Positions 11,343 to 21,938 of a DNA stretch of 64,000 nt are shown here, one piece after another (position 1 is the first letter of the stretch; the number at the start of each line of letters is the position of its first letter). The notes under the pieces were generated by a model, which was not told the DNA's origin, made no database searches, and saw only the letters and a list, made by a program, of their open reading frames with translations. A program made the translations under genes and the position numbers. The stretch spans positions 30,372,001 to 30,436,000 of the forward strand of contig NC_050103.1 in the NCBI RefSeq assembly GCF_902167145.1, given 5' to 3'. The DNA comes from Zea mays. Its lineage: Eukaryota > Streptophyta > Magnoliopsida > Poales > Poaceae.

Positions 11343-11939
11343 TTGGCTTTTGACAGCGTGGCGAGGCTGGAAGTCCAGTTGGAACTCGGCAAGCTCCACT
11401 GTCCACTTGGCGATGTTGCCCATGGCGTTAGAGTTGTGGAGAATGGCCTTTAACGGAAAGGAGGTCACCACCACAACTCTGTGTGCCTGAAAATAGTGGC
11501 GCAACTTCCTGGACGCAACAAGTATAGCATAGATAAGCTTGTGTGTCTCAAGGTACCTGGCCTTTGCCTCATGGAGGACTTCACTGACGTAGTAGACTGG
11601 CTTCTGGATGGTTTGGACCTCTGCGGTTGGTTCCGAGTCCCCAAACTCCTGGCCTTCCATCAACATCGTGGTGGTCGGACCACCACCTTCTCCTAGGGGA
11701 ACTTTCTGACTCCCCTGGGGATGTTGTGGCGTCCTTTCGGCGACCAGCACCATGCTCACCGCCTCTGTAGCCGCTGCAATGTATAAGTACAACGGCTCCC
11801 CTAGCTCTGGAGCTACCAGTATTGGTAGGGACACAAGGTGCTGCTTCAACTCTTGAAAGGCTTGTTCTGCTTCTTCAGTCCAAGAGAATGGACCGGACTT
11901 CCGCAATAGCCTGAAGAAGGGCAGCGCCCTCTCAGCCAA
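11343..11939 (-). pseudogene. Gypsy A pol: RT connection and gypsy RNase H
   Basis: Encodes the end of RT (FFRLLRKSGPFSWTEEAEQAF, LKQHLVSLPILVAPE) and the gypsy RNase H-like domain (VYYVSEVLHEAKARYLETHKL, LRHYFQAHRV, GNIAKWTVELAEFQLDF). The reading frame runs into the solo LTR at 11337, where the next 33 codons are LTR-derived. It joins the linker at 6961 across that insertion. It is separated from the RT fragment by an in-frame stop near 11985-11940. Confidence 0.88.
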
Positions 11940-11984
11940 TCTTGAGATGAAGCGGCTAAGGGCAGCTAGTGACCCCGTAAGCTT

Positions 11985-12743
11985 CTAGATGTCCTTGATG
12001 CGGGCCGGAGGCCTCATTGTCTCAATTGCCTTGATCTTCTCTGGGTTTGCTTCGATGTTCCGGTGTGAAACCAGGAATCCCAACAACTTCCCTGCGGAGA
12101 CACCAAAGACGCACTTGTCCGGGTTCAGCTTTGTGCGGGTTGCCCGCAACTTGTCAAAGACCAGGGTCAAGTCTTCCACTAGCGTCGACCCTATCTTAGT
12201 CTTGATCACGATGTCATCGACGTATACCTCTACCCTATCCCTAATCAGGTCACCAAAAGTCTTACTCATCACCCGTACAAATGTTGGCAAGGTGTTTTTC
12301 AAACCGTAAGGCATTACAACATAACAGTAAAGCCCATCCACTGTTACAAAAGTGGTATGCTTCCTATCTTTCCTAGACATCTGGATCTGATGAAAACCAG
12401 AATAAGCATCTAGGAAGGACAAGAGGTCGCACCCGGAGGTAGAATCCATGATTTGATCTATTCGTGGAAGTGGATAGGGGTCCTTGGGACAAGCCTTATT
12501 GAGGTTGGTGTAGTCGATGCACATCCGAAGCTTCCCGTTAGCCTTGGGAACGATGACTGGATTGGCCAGCCATACTGGGTGATGGACCTCTTCGATGAAG
12601 CTAGTGTCAAGCAGCTTTTGGACCTCCTTTCGGATGAAATCATGTCGTTCAATGGACTGTCTTCGAGGCTTCTGACTCACCGGTTTGGCATCAGGGTGGA
12701 TCTTCAGATGGTGCTCGATCACCTCCCTGGGGATCTCGGGCAT
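11985..12743 (-). pseudogene. Gypsy A pol: reverse transcriptase
   Basis: This 252-codon segment is a Ty3/gypsy reverse transcriptase. Motifs in order are HLKIHPDAKPVSQKPRR, FIEEVHHPVWLANPVIV, LRMCIDYTNLNKACPKD, LLSFLDAYSGFHQI, MPYGLKN and the catalytic YVDD in VEVYVDDIVIKTK. LGFLVSHRNIEANPEKI closes the palm. All catalytic aspartates seen are present, so the inactivity comes from breaks elsewhere: insertions, frameshifts and the stop after the segment. Confidence 0.92.
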
Positions 12744-12842
12744 CTGCGACGATTCCCATGCGAATACGTCGGCATTTGCCTAGAGGAAGGCGATGAGCGT
12801 GATTTCCTATTTCTCCTCCAGATCACCCGCGATGCGAGTGGT

Positions 12843-14192
12843 CTAGGAAGAATCCGCACTGAGCCGGATGGTCTTGACGGGGACGCCTTTTGCTCTAGAT
12901 GGTTGCACCTTAGGCACCTTGGCAGGCGTCTTGGTACAGGAAGTCGAGGGGTCCCTCCCCGCGTCATCCGGGCGAGTGGCTTCTGCCGCCAGGGCGTGCA
13001 ACTTCTCGACAGCTGCAAGCGCAGTGGGGTGGTTGCCCCACATGGTGAAGACCCCAGCAGGGGACGAAATCTTCAGGACCAAGTACCTGTAATGGGCTAT
13101 GGCCATGAACCGGTACAGGGTCGGCCTGCCAATGATGGCATTGAAATGGAGGTTAACCTCCGCAACATCGAACTGGACGTTCTCAGTGTGGAAGTTCTCC
13201 TCGGTCCCGAATGTAATCGGGAGTGCGATGCTCCCAAGGGGATACACCAGTTGAGGGCCCACTCCAGAGAATGGGCGAGAGGGTCCCGGTCGGGACCCTG
13301 GGATCTACATCTGCTGGAGCGCAGCGTGGCTGATGACGTTGAGCCCTACCCCACCATCAATCAGCACATGATGTAGCTTCATGTTGGCGCTGACAGGGGC
13401 GGCGATGAGTGGTAGTATACCAGCCCCTGCCATGTTTTCGGGGCAGTCGGATGCCGAAGGATATAGTGGTGCTCTGCCACCGCTGATGGGGGCTGCCTTC
13501 GGGACCCCTAGGGTCGCCGAAAGAACTTCACGGCGTAGGGACTTCACGTTCCTACGGGAGGTGAGCTCCCAGCTTCCGCCATACATCACGTACAACTTCT
13601 TGCGGCGGTCGTTGTCATCACCGGAGTCAGAGTATCCAGTGAGGATGTCCTTGAGGACTTGCTCGGGGGCCTGATACCTGAGGTCCCGCTCTCCTGCGGC
13701 TAGGTCGCCTTCATCGACCTTCTCCTTGCTAGGCCGGCAATGAGGCGGCGAGCCATCCTTGGAGGCCTGCTCGCGCCGCTCGCGGATGCGCTTCACGAGC
13801 TTAAGGATCTCCCAGCATTCCGAGGCGCTATGTCGACTGTTGGGGTGGACAGGGCATGACCCACTATCACTACTCTGTTGCCGTGGGCACTTGCCGCGCT
13901 CGTTCTGGCCCCCAGCCGCAGCTACGGAGATTGGAGCACCAGACTGCGGCCTATCATGACCGCGGTTCTTCATCTTTTTCTTGCCACCGCCTTGGGTGGT
14001 GGCACCTGAGCCACCCATCTGGGCAACTCCGGTCTGCGGTGCTGAGTGCCATGCACGACCCTCAGCAACTCTAGCACATTTGTCGGCCAGAGTGAAGAGC
14101 GTAGTGACGGTTTCCACATCATGCATCGCCAATTTCTCCAACATTTTCTTATCACGCACCCCCTGTCGGAAAAGCAGTGATAATGGAGGCAT
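12843..14192 (-). pseudogene. Gypsy A gag end and protease region
   Basis: Two overlapping frames (14192-13305 and 13262-12843) cover the end of gag and the aspartic protease. Visible are a Cys/His-containing stretch (HPNSRHSASECWEI), a long charged spacer, and the retropepsin-like active site as LIDGGVGLNVIS, with DGG in place of DSG as is common in these plant elements. Downstream, TFGTEENFHTENVQFDV and NAIIGRPTLYRFMAI form the rest of the protease fold. A stop and frameshift near 13262-13305 separate the halves. Confidence 0.82.
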
Positions 14193-14324
14193 CGAAGATG
14201 CGAGGTATAGTCCCCCGTACCTTGGTGAAACGGGAGATGAAAGCCTGGAGAGTCTCCCCGGGTTCCTGCCTCACTGCATGGAGATGAGCCTCCACGCCAT
14301 GCTGCTGATAAGCACTAGCGAAGT

Positions 14325-15226
14325 TCACTGTGAACCATGCATAGAGCTCTTCCCAGGAGTAGACCGACCCTGGGTGAGATTCATGAGCCAGGTTCGGGCC
14401 GGCCCGGTCAAGGCTACATGGAAGTAGCTTGCCATTACGGCTGTGTTTCCACTAGCTGCCGTAATGGCGGTGACGTAGAACTGCAAGAATTCCAACGGGT
14501 TTGTCGTCCCGTCGTACTTCTCCGGCAGGTGTGGCCGGAACTTGGGTGGCCAAGTTGCCGCGCGGAGATGATCCGCTAATGCGACGCAGCCCACACCAAC
14601 CAATCGGACACCCGCCTGGATTCGGGCATCCCTTGCAGTGAAGTCTTGGTCGAGGTTGCGTCCCTCGAAGTTTTGTCGGCGCTCACGCGCCCTCTCCAGA
14701 GAGACTCGAGCATCCTCGCCCGCACGCCTACAGTTGAGCTCTGCCCGCAGGTCGTCAGCCCTCTCCAAAGAGATTTGAGCATCCTCGCCCGCACGTCTGC
14801 GGTTGAGCTCTGCCCGCAGGTCGTTAGTGAGCGCATAGATGTCGATGCCTTGCGTTGATGCCGGAATGATTGAGGCCTGGGCCTGGCCAAGCCAGAATGT
14901 GCCATGCCAAGGAGACGGTCGACATCTTCGCACCACTGCCTCATGGCCCCCGGCAATGCTGCGGAACTTGGAGGGTTGCGTAGCAACTCCCTGGCTGCAG
15001 ACAACGCCCCAGGAGCAGCCCTTGATGGAGCCCTAGACGTATGCGCAGGCGTGTGCTGCTGCACAGCGTGCATAGCAGCAGCACCAGGCGCAGGACGGTT
15101 GGAGCCTCGTGGCATGGAAGATGCTGCCCCTTCCTCCATCAGGAAGTCCTCGGGAGACAAGCCACGGTGCTCGACAATCTGAACCATCGTGTCGAGTAAG
15201 AAAACAGGCGAAAAACCTAAAGCCAA
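14325..15226 (-). pseudogene. Gypsy A gag N-terminal part, frameshifted
   Basis: The frame starting at 15226 (MALGFSPVFLLDTM) runs for about 110 codons. The sense frame then changes near 14880-14900 to that of 14936-14325. The second part has the retrotrans_gag core: WPPKFRPHLPEKYDGTTNP, EFLQFYVTAITAASGN, ALTGPARTWLMNL. A 23-residue unit beginning DLRAELN is present twice in tandem. In the intact element this would be the capsid protein. Confidence 0.82.
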
Positions 15227-15235
15227 AGCCCCCTA

Positions 15236-15249
15236 CCTGGCGCGCCAAA
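15236..15249 (-). other. Primer binding site of Gypsy A
   Basis: The minus strand reads TTTGGCGCGCCAGG directly after the LTR end at 15250. This TGGCGC-type PBS is usual for several maize gypsy families. The tRNA was not determined. Confidence 0.65.
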
Positions 15250-16399
15250 TGTCGGTGGGGAAATCCACCGGCCAGGTGGCGGAATGCACCCACCCTAATC
15301 CTAAGATGAGGAGGGGGCCTAAGCGGTTGCCTGTTTGGTGAATTCAGGATGAACACAAGAGGACACAAGGGATTATAGTGGTTCAGGCCGCCGGAGCATA
15401 ATACCCTACCTCCACTGTTTGTAAGTTGTATTGAGTGTGTGATTGAGCGTGTCCCTTGTAACGCTGTGTGCCTTCCCTTTTATAGTTTAAGGGAGGCACA
15501 TACAAGGATGTTGAGCCCCAACATGCGGGCCCAGGAGCATAATGGAAGAAATATATTGTGAATAACTAATGCTGATAGAGTAACGCATGAGTAATCAGCG
15601 GGAGTCATGATGGTTGCAGTCCATGCAGCATTGATAGGTAGGAACCCTTTTCTCGGTAACGCGGGAGTAATGGTGAGTCATTGCCCTTGATATGGTAACG
15701 TGTGAGTAACTGCACGGCCCACGTATCATGGACTGAGCATGTCGCCTGTCAGTGGAATGGACAGGCGCACGTCTTATCCGTAATGAATGCGAAGGCGCGC
15801 GTAGCCCAGAGGCGTCATGCCAGGTTCCGTCTGTTGGCTTATGCCGCGCGCAGTATGCCACGTGGTAGCATCGGGTCTCCGCCTGAGCGAGGAGTAGGAG
15901 TGTATGCGGATAGGTCCGGATCCCACCAGACCAGGTATGGACATGTGTCGGCTTCGGACCCTCGCCTAGGTCCTGATTAAGGCCCGGGTATGTTCTGTCC
16001 TGGAACTCTGGGACCCCACTATGGGCGGCCCGGACCCCATACGGGGGGTCCGGATCCCATTCTAGGGGTCCGGTTCGCACACGTGGAGGTCCTGGACCAA
16101 ACTTGTAGGCCTGGACCGTATATACAGGGGTCCGGCACGGGTCCGGCACTCTCCCATGGGGGTCTGGACTCACTGTTGATGCCTTGGAGTACATCACTTT
16201 CTCTGGACACGTGGCGGCCCTAGACCCGCCCATGTGGTGGGGTCAGGCGCTGTTGCTGGCCCAGAGTAGTCGCCCGAGGGTGGGGCGAGTCATGGCCTGG
16301 TCCCACATACAACTCTTTTACCATGCGACTAGAGATAGCCGCGTGGGTACTGCGTCTTTATATAGTAGTAAGGGGTACCCTAGTTTTAGGGTACCGACA
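15250..16399 (-). repeat. 5' LTR of Gypsy A (1150 bp)
   Basis: The terminal inverted repeat is perfect: TGTCGGT at 15250-15256 and ACCGACA at 16393-16399. The LTR lies between the PBS and Copia B sequence. It is rich in short GGGGTCCGGACC-like direct and inverted repeats at 15900-16170. Confidence 0.9.
15477..15484 (-). promoter_or_regulatory. TATA box in the Gypsy A LTR
   Basis: On the minus strand TATAAAAG lies about 230 bases before the LTR 3' end, a normal place for the U3/R boundary of a gypsy LTR. A weaker TATATAAA lies at about 16358-16365. Confidence 0.55.
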
Positions 16400-17400
16400 A
16401 CTTCCAAGGATAACTATGAGAAACTAAAATTTGCTAGGGATGCCTACACCATTGGTAGACACCCCTCAATTAATGATGGACTTGATTTCCAAAAGGAGAC
16501 CAAGAACTTTACAAGCCATAGGACTTACAATCTCAACAAGGAGAAACGGAAGGCTCCTATGGCTAGTAGCTCTCAAAAGAACCATGCCTATCTTTATAAG
16601 AAAGTTCCTAATGTTACTCATCATGATAAGTGTCATAATCATTCTGTTTTTCCTGTATGTCATGATGATGTATTTAGTTATCATGCCATGTTTGCAACTA
16701 GCTCCTCTTAGGCTCATGGTAGAAATAGGCCTAGGCGTAATCATGTTGTTTCTCATGTGCCTAGGAAAGTATCCACTGGTCCAACTGCTATTTATCATAC
16801 ATGTGATGCTTCATTTGTACTGTCATGTAAAATGCTAAAGTAGTTGCTAGAAAGTTGGGATCTAAATGCAAGAAAGACAAAACTTGCATTTGGGTTCCAA
16901 AATCTGTTGTAACTAACCTTATAGCACCCAACAAGAGTTGGGTACCTAAAACCCAAGCTTAATTACCTTGCAGGTTTATGCATCCGGGGGGCTCAAGCTA
17001 GATTATTGATAGTGGATGCACAAACCACATGATGGGGGAGAAGAAAATGTTTACCTCCAACGTCAAGAACAGGGATTTCCAAGACACCATCATCTTTGGA
17101 GATGGGAACCAAGGCAAGGTCAAGGGCTTAGGCAAAATAGCCATCACAACCGAGCATTTGATCTCTAATGTGCTTCTAGTAGAATCGCTCGGGTACAATT
17201 TGTTGTCTATAAGCCAATTATGTCATATGGGTTATAATTGTTTATTTACAAATGTTGATGTATCTGTCTTTAGAAGATGTGATAGTTCATTAGCTTTTAA
17301 GGGTGTATTAGACGACAAGCTCTACTTTGTTGATTTCTCAAAAGAGAATGCCGATCTAGATGCATGCTTGATTGCTAAGACTAACATGGGCTGGCTCTAG
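16400..17400 (+). pseudogene. Copia B gag end and GAG-pre-integrase
   Basis: From 16408 the frame gives EKLKFARDAYTIGRHPSIND and a Lys/His-rich segment to 16710, where it is broken. The frame then resumes with the WVPK repeats of the gag-pol spacer (16850-16960). From 17029 comes the copia protease-distal segment FGDGNQGKVKGLGKIAI and LLSISQLCHMGYNC. The frame stops at TAG 17398-17400, in the place of the Trp before HRRLAHVG. Confidence 0.82.
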
Positions 17401-18450
17401 CACCGCCGTCTAGCACATGTTGGAATGAAGAACCTTCATAAACTTCTAAAGGGAGAACATGTGTTAGGACTAACCGATGTCTGTTTTGAGAAAGACAGAC
17501 CTTGTGCAGCATGCCAGGTAGGAAAGCAGGTGGGAAGCACTCATCAAAGCAAGAATGTGATGGCGACATCAAGACCACTGGAACTCCTACACATGGATCT
17601 CTTCGGGCCCATTGCTTATCTCAGCATCGGGGGAAGTAAGTATGGTCTTGTTATTGTAGATGATTTTTCCCGCTTCACTTGGGTTTGCTTTTTGCAGGAT
17701 AAATCTGAGACCCAACGAACCCTAAAGCGCTTCTTAAGGAGAGCTCAAAATGAATTTGAGTTAAAGGTGAAAAAGATAAGGAGCGACAATGGATCAGAAT
17801 TCAAAAACCTTCAAGTCGAAGATTATCTTGAGGAGGAAGGCATCAAGCACGAGTTCTTCGCTCCCTACACACCACAACAAAATGGTGTAGTAGAGATGAA
17901 GAACAGGATGCTAATTGACACGGCGAGGACTATGCTTGGAGAATACAATACGCCTGAGCGGTTTTGGTCAGAAGCTGTGAATACAGCCTGCCATGCCATC
18001 AATCGGCTCTATCTGCATCGCCTCCTTAAGAGGACCACATGCGAACTCCTAACTGGTAACAAACCCAATGTTTCATATTTTCGTGTATTTGGGAGCAAAT
18101 GTTACATTTTGGTAAAGAAAGGTAGGCATTTGAAGTTTTCTCCCAAAGCTGTAGAAGGGTTTTTACTAGGGTATGACTCAAATACAAAAGCGTATAGGGT
18201 CTTCAACAAATCATCAGGATTAGTTGAAGTCTCTAGCGACATTGTATTTGATGAGACTAATGGCTCTCCAAGAGAGCAAGTTGATCTTGATGATATAGAT
18301 GAGGATGAGGTTTCGACGGTCGCAATGCGAACAATGGAGATAGGTGATGTGCGACCACAGGAACCACAAGAGCAAGACCAACCTTCTTCCTCTACGTTGG
18401 TGCATCCCCCAACTCAAGACAATGAACAGGTATCTCAAGAAGAAGGGTAG
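17401..18450 (+). pseudogene. Copia B pol: integrase
   Basis: Continues the same frame after the TAG at 17398. HRRLAHVGMKNLHKLLKGEH and CAACQVGKQ form the HHCC zinc-binding region. The integrase core shows Asp in LHMDLFGP, Asp in RSDNGSEF and Glu in GVVEMKN. The acidic C-terminal linker ends at TAG 18448-18450, and a frameshift lies between there and the RT start at about 18546. Close homologue of the Copia A integrase on the other strand. Confidence 0.9.
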
Positions 18451-18545
18451 GATCAGGGGGAGCACATAAAGAACAAGATAAGGAGGAAGAAGCATCACAA
18501 GTTCCTCCAACTCAAGTCTAGACGACGATTCAAAGAAATCATCCA

Positions 18546-20158
18546 GTGGATCAGATTCTGGGTGATATTAGCAAGGGAGTAACAACTCACTCATGTTTAG
18601 CTAATTTTTGTGAGCATTACTCGTTTATTTCTTTGATAGAATCTTTTAGGGTAGAAGAAGCCTTGCAGGATCCGAACTGGGTGTTGGCCATGCAGGAAGA
18701 GCTCAACAACTCCAAAAGAAACGAAGTTTGGAGCCTCGTGCCACATCCAAAGCAAAATGTTGTGGGAACCAAGTGGGTGTTCCGCAACAAGCAAGACGAA
18801 CACGGTGTGGTGACAAGAAACAAGGCTCGACTTGTGGCAAAAGGTTATGCTCAATTCGCGGGTTTGGATTTTGAGGAGACTTTTGCTCCTGTGGCTAGGC
18901 TAGAATCAATTCAGATTTTATTGGCCTATGCTGCTCACCACTCTTTTAAGCTTTTTCAAATGGACATGAAGAGCGCCTTTCTCAATGGACCAATCAAGGA
19001 GGAGGTATACATGGAACAACCCCCTGGCTTTGAGGATGACAGGTATCCCGACCACGTCTACAAGCTCTCAAAGGCGCTCTATGGACTTAAGCAAGCCCCA
19101 AGAGCATGGTATGAATGCCTTAGAGATTTCCTTATTACTAATGCTTTCAAGGTTGGGAAAGCTGATCCGACTCTCTTTACTAAGACTTGCAATGGTGATC
19201 TTTTTGTATGCCAAATATATGTCGATGACATTATATTTGGTTCTACTAATCAAAAGTCTTGTGAGGAGTTTAGCAGGGTGATGATGCAAAAGTTTGAGAT
19301 GTTAATGATGGGCGAGTTGAACTACTTCCTTGGATTTTAAGTGAAGCAACTCAAGGAAGGAACCTTCATATCCCAAACAAAGTACACTCAAGATTTGCTC
19401 AAGAGGTTTGGGATGAAGGATGCAAAGCCTGCAAAGACATCGATGGAAACGAACGAACATCTTGACCTCAACAAAGGAGGTAAGTCCGTTGATCAAAAGG
19501 CATACCGGTCTATGATAGGATCTCTGCTTTATCTTTGCGCTAGCAGACCGGATATTATGCTAAGTGTATGCATGTGTGCTAGATTTCAATCCGACCCCAA
19601 GGATTGTCACCTTGTGGCCTTTAAGCGAATTCTTATATATTTAGTTTCTACGCCTTGTATCCAAAGGGGGTCTACCTTTGACTTAATCGGATACTCGGAT
19701 TCCGACTATGTCGGGTGCAAGGTTGATAGGAAGAGCACATCAGGGACTTGCCAGTTCCTGGGAAGGTCCCTGGTGTCTTGGAGCTCTAAGAAACAAACTT
19801 TCGTTGCCCTATCCACCGTTGAGGCCGAGTACGTTGCTGCAGGACATTGTTGTGCGCAACTACTTTGGATGAGGCAAACCCTCCGGGACTTTGGCTACAA
19901 TTTGAGCAAAGTCCCACTCTATGTGATAATGAGAGTGCAATCCGCATAGTGGATAATCCTGTTAAACACAGCCGCACTAAGCACATAAACATTCAACATC
20001 ACTTTTTGAGAGACCACCAGCAAATGGGAGATATCGATATTTATCACATTTGCACCAAGAACCAGCTAGCCGATATCTTCACCAAGCCTTTAGATGAGAA
20101 AAGGTTTTGCAGGTTGTGTAGTGAGCTAAATGTCTTAGATTCGCGTAACTTGGATTGA
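18546..20158 (+). pseudogene. Copia B pol: reverse transcriptase and RNase H
   Basis: RT motifs are [33 protein letters not shown] and [14 protein letters not shown] at 19338-19340 replaces a Gln codon in the LGFQVKQ position. RNase H follows (SDYVGCKVDRKSTSGTCQF, ALSTVEAEYVA), and a frameshift at about 19905 moves the end to another frame (ESAIRIVDNPV, KNQLADIFTKPLDEKRF). The polyprotein ends at 20158. The ADIFTKPL end is the standard copia terminus. Confidence 0.9.
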
Positions 20159-20963
20159 TCTCTAGCATACATGTGTTCTATGCCTTTGATCATGTTACTT
20201 TAAGCATTCATGTCTTTTATTGCTTATTTTCGATGCTCAAGTTGTACAAGTCATCCTCGGACCTCACAAGTCCCTATGGAAATGATGCACATGTTTAGGG
20301 GGACGATGATCTACAACTTGACTCTCTTAAGACTAACTTGTTTGTTGACGTACTCCTGAAATAGTCTCAAAGATGTATTGAAAGGGAAAAGTAAACTTGG
20401 ACAAAGAAAGGGCTTCCACTGCACTCCGGTATAAGTGTATCTTGTTCCAAGTTCGTACTAATGTTCTCATTGCCTTTTGCTCATATTTTACACCTTTGGT
20501 GAGGCAATTGGGTTAAGGGGCCAAAAGTTCTCCTGTTTTGGTGCTTAATGCCAAAGGGGGAGAAATTAAGGCCAAAGCAAATGGATTAGCCAACCACTTG
20601 TGAATTTCAAAAATTGTAGAGTTAGAATCTTTGTGTTTGATCAAAACCTTCTTATTGCAAAAATTGTTCTCTTACGGGGGAGAATATTGAATATGGGAAA
20701 AAGGGGGAGTTTGTGGCATTTGTTCAAATTTACACTTGAAAGATCTCTTGATTTGCCAAAACAAGTGTTTTTGATATAGAGACAGGAAAAAGAATTTGTT
20801 TTGTGAAAATAAACCAAGTGGTGGCAAAAGTGATCCAAATATGCCAAATCATATATGAGTTAAATTAGTCTTTAATTTGCACTCTTTAGCTTCTCTTTGA
20901 AAATGTAGTTGCATTTTGAGTTGCTTTTAATGTGTTGGCATAAATCACCAAAAAGGGGGAGAT
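20159..20963 (+). other. Copia B 3' untranslated region with purine tracts
   Basis: No reading frame of interest. Several purine tracts of the GGGGGAGA type occur (20298, 20561, 20677, 20700). The one at 20951-20962 directly precedes the 3' LTR and is the polypurine tract. Confidence 0.75.
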
Positions 20964-21541
20964 TGAAAAGGAAATGTGCCCTTGGGGCATTTCAATAAAT
21001 GTTTTGGTGATTAGATGTCCAACACATGTTATTATGATTAATATGTTCTAAGTGGTTGAGAGATGCAAATCAAAGAATCAAGGTATGACTCTGGCCTTAG
21101 TAAATTGTTTTTGGTAGTAATATATTTCTCTAAGTGCTAGTTTGGCTAAGTCCAGCCAAACTTCCACCAGCCTTCGGTGCACTGGACTGTCCGGTGCACA
21201 TGCAGGTCCAGCAGCTTTGTAAAGGGTTGAGTGCAACCCTCGTCCGTTGGGACACCACAACATAGAAGTAGGTAAGTGTTCTACTTGGCCGAACCACGGG
21301 ATAAAATCACCGTGTCTCTTGTGTCTCTTTTCATTGTGATTGGTTTCTCTTCTAAAGTTCTCGCTTAATCACTTGTGTGATTGTTCCAAAGTTCAATACT
21401 AATTCAAAAGGAACAATCAAGTGAAGAGTTCTCGCTATAGCAACTTGGTTTTAATCTTACTAACATTTCATAACCAAGTTTGGGATATTTAGTGCTTGTT
21501 TGTAAAGGATCACCTATTCACCCCCCCTCTAGGTGCTCTCA
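20964..21541 (+). repeat. 3' LTR of Copia B (578 bp)
   Basis: Starts TGAAAAGG right after the polypurine tract and ends with the Opie/Ji-like signature CCTATTCACC, TCTAGGTGCTCTCA. It is about half the length of the other two Opie-type LTRs here (1213 and 1260 bp), so it is either another subfamily or internally deleted. Confidence 0.88.
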
Positions 21542-21902
21542 GTTATCCCCTCGCTTTATTGGACCCTTCAGAATCTTTAGGCGAGTTGGGGAGATGGCCT
21601 ATCAGCTTGAGCTACCTGATCATCTATCTGATGTGCATGATGTATTCCACGTGTCTCAACTCAAGAAGTGTCTCTGTATTCCAGAGGAACAGCTACCAAT
21701 GGAAGAGCTCAGTGTTCAGGGTGATCTAACTTACATGGAGTATCCTATCAAGATTATTGACACTTTGACTTGAGTTACAAGGAATAAGGTGATAAAGATG
21801 TGCAAAGTGCAATGGAGTCAACATGATGAAGATGATGCTACTTGGGAAAGAGAAGAAGAGCTTCGAATAGAATTTCCCCACCTCTTCCCTAGTCCTACCT
21901 AA
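21542..21902 (+). pseudogene. Gypsy B pol C-terminus with chromodomain-like end
   Basis: Reads RFIGPFRIFRRVGEMAYQLE and LSDVHDVFHVSQLKKCL, the integrase C-terminal module of chromoviruses. A short chromodomain-like segment follows with VKMCKVQWSQH-like and DDATWEREEELR motifs, ending at TAA 21900-21902. TGA at 21771-21773 is in frame where Arg (CGA) is expected. Confidence 0.87.
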
Positions 21903-21924
21903 TCTCGAGGACGAGATTCTTTTT

Positions 21925-21938
21925 AAGGGGGGTAGGAT
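21925..21938 (+). other. Polypurine tract of Gypsy B
   Basis: AAGGGGGGTAGGAT lies between the pol stop and the LTR start. It is the plus-strand priming site of this element. Confidence 0.75.

Larger units (their letters stand above)
6488..16399 (-). mobile_element. Gypsy A: Tat-like Ty3/gypsy element, 5' part, interrupted
   Basis: This minus-strand element reads 5' LTR (16399-15250), PBS, gag, protease, reverse transcriptase, RNase H and a second RNase H-like domain. It is broken by a solo LTR (6967-11337) and cut at 6487 by Copia A. RT before integrase order and an extra RVT_3-type RNase H indicate Ty3/gypsy of the Tat lineage. It is inserted in the gag-pol region of Copia B. The flank to its right is acttc (16400-16404). 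Confidence 0.9.
16400..21541 (+). mobile_element. Copia B: Opie/Ji-like copia element, 3' part
   Basis: Plus-strand Ty1/copia element that enters mid-gag at the Gypsy A insertion junction. It continues through GAG-pre-integrase, integrase, RT, RNase H, a purine-rich 3' untranslated region and a 578-bp 3' LTR. Its 5' LTR and gag start should lie beyond the left edge, on the other side of Gypsy A. It sits in the pol C-terminus of Gypsy B; gttat (21542-21546) is the right TSD candidate. Confidence 0.92.
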
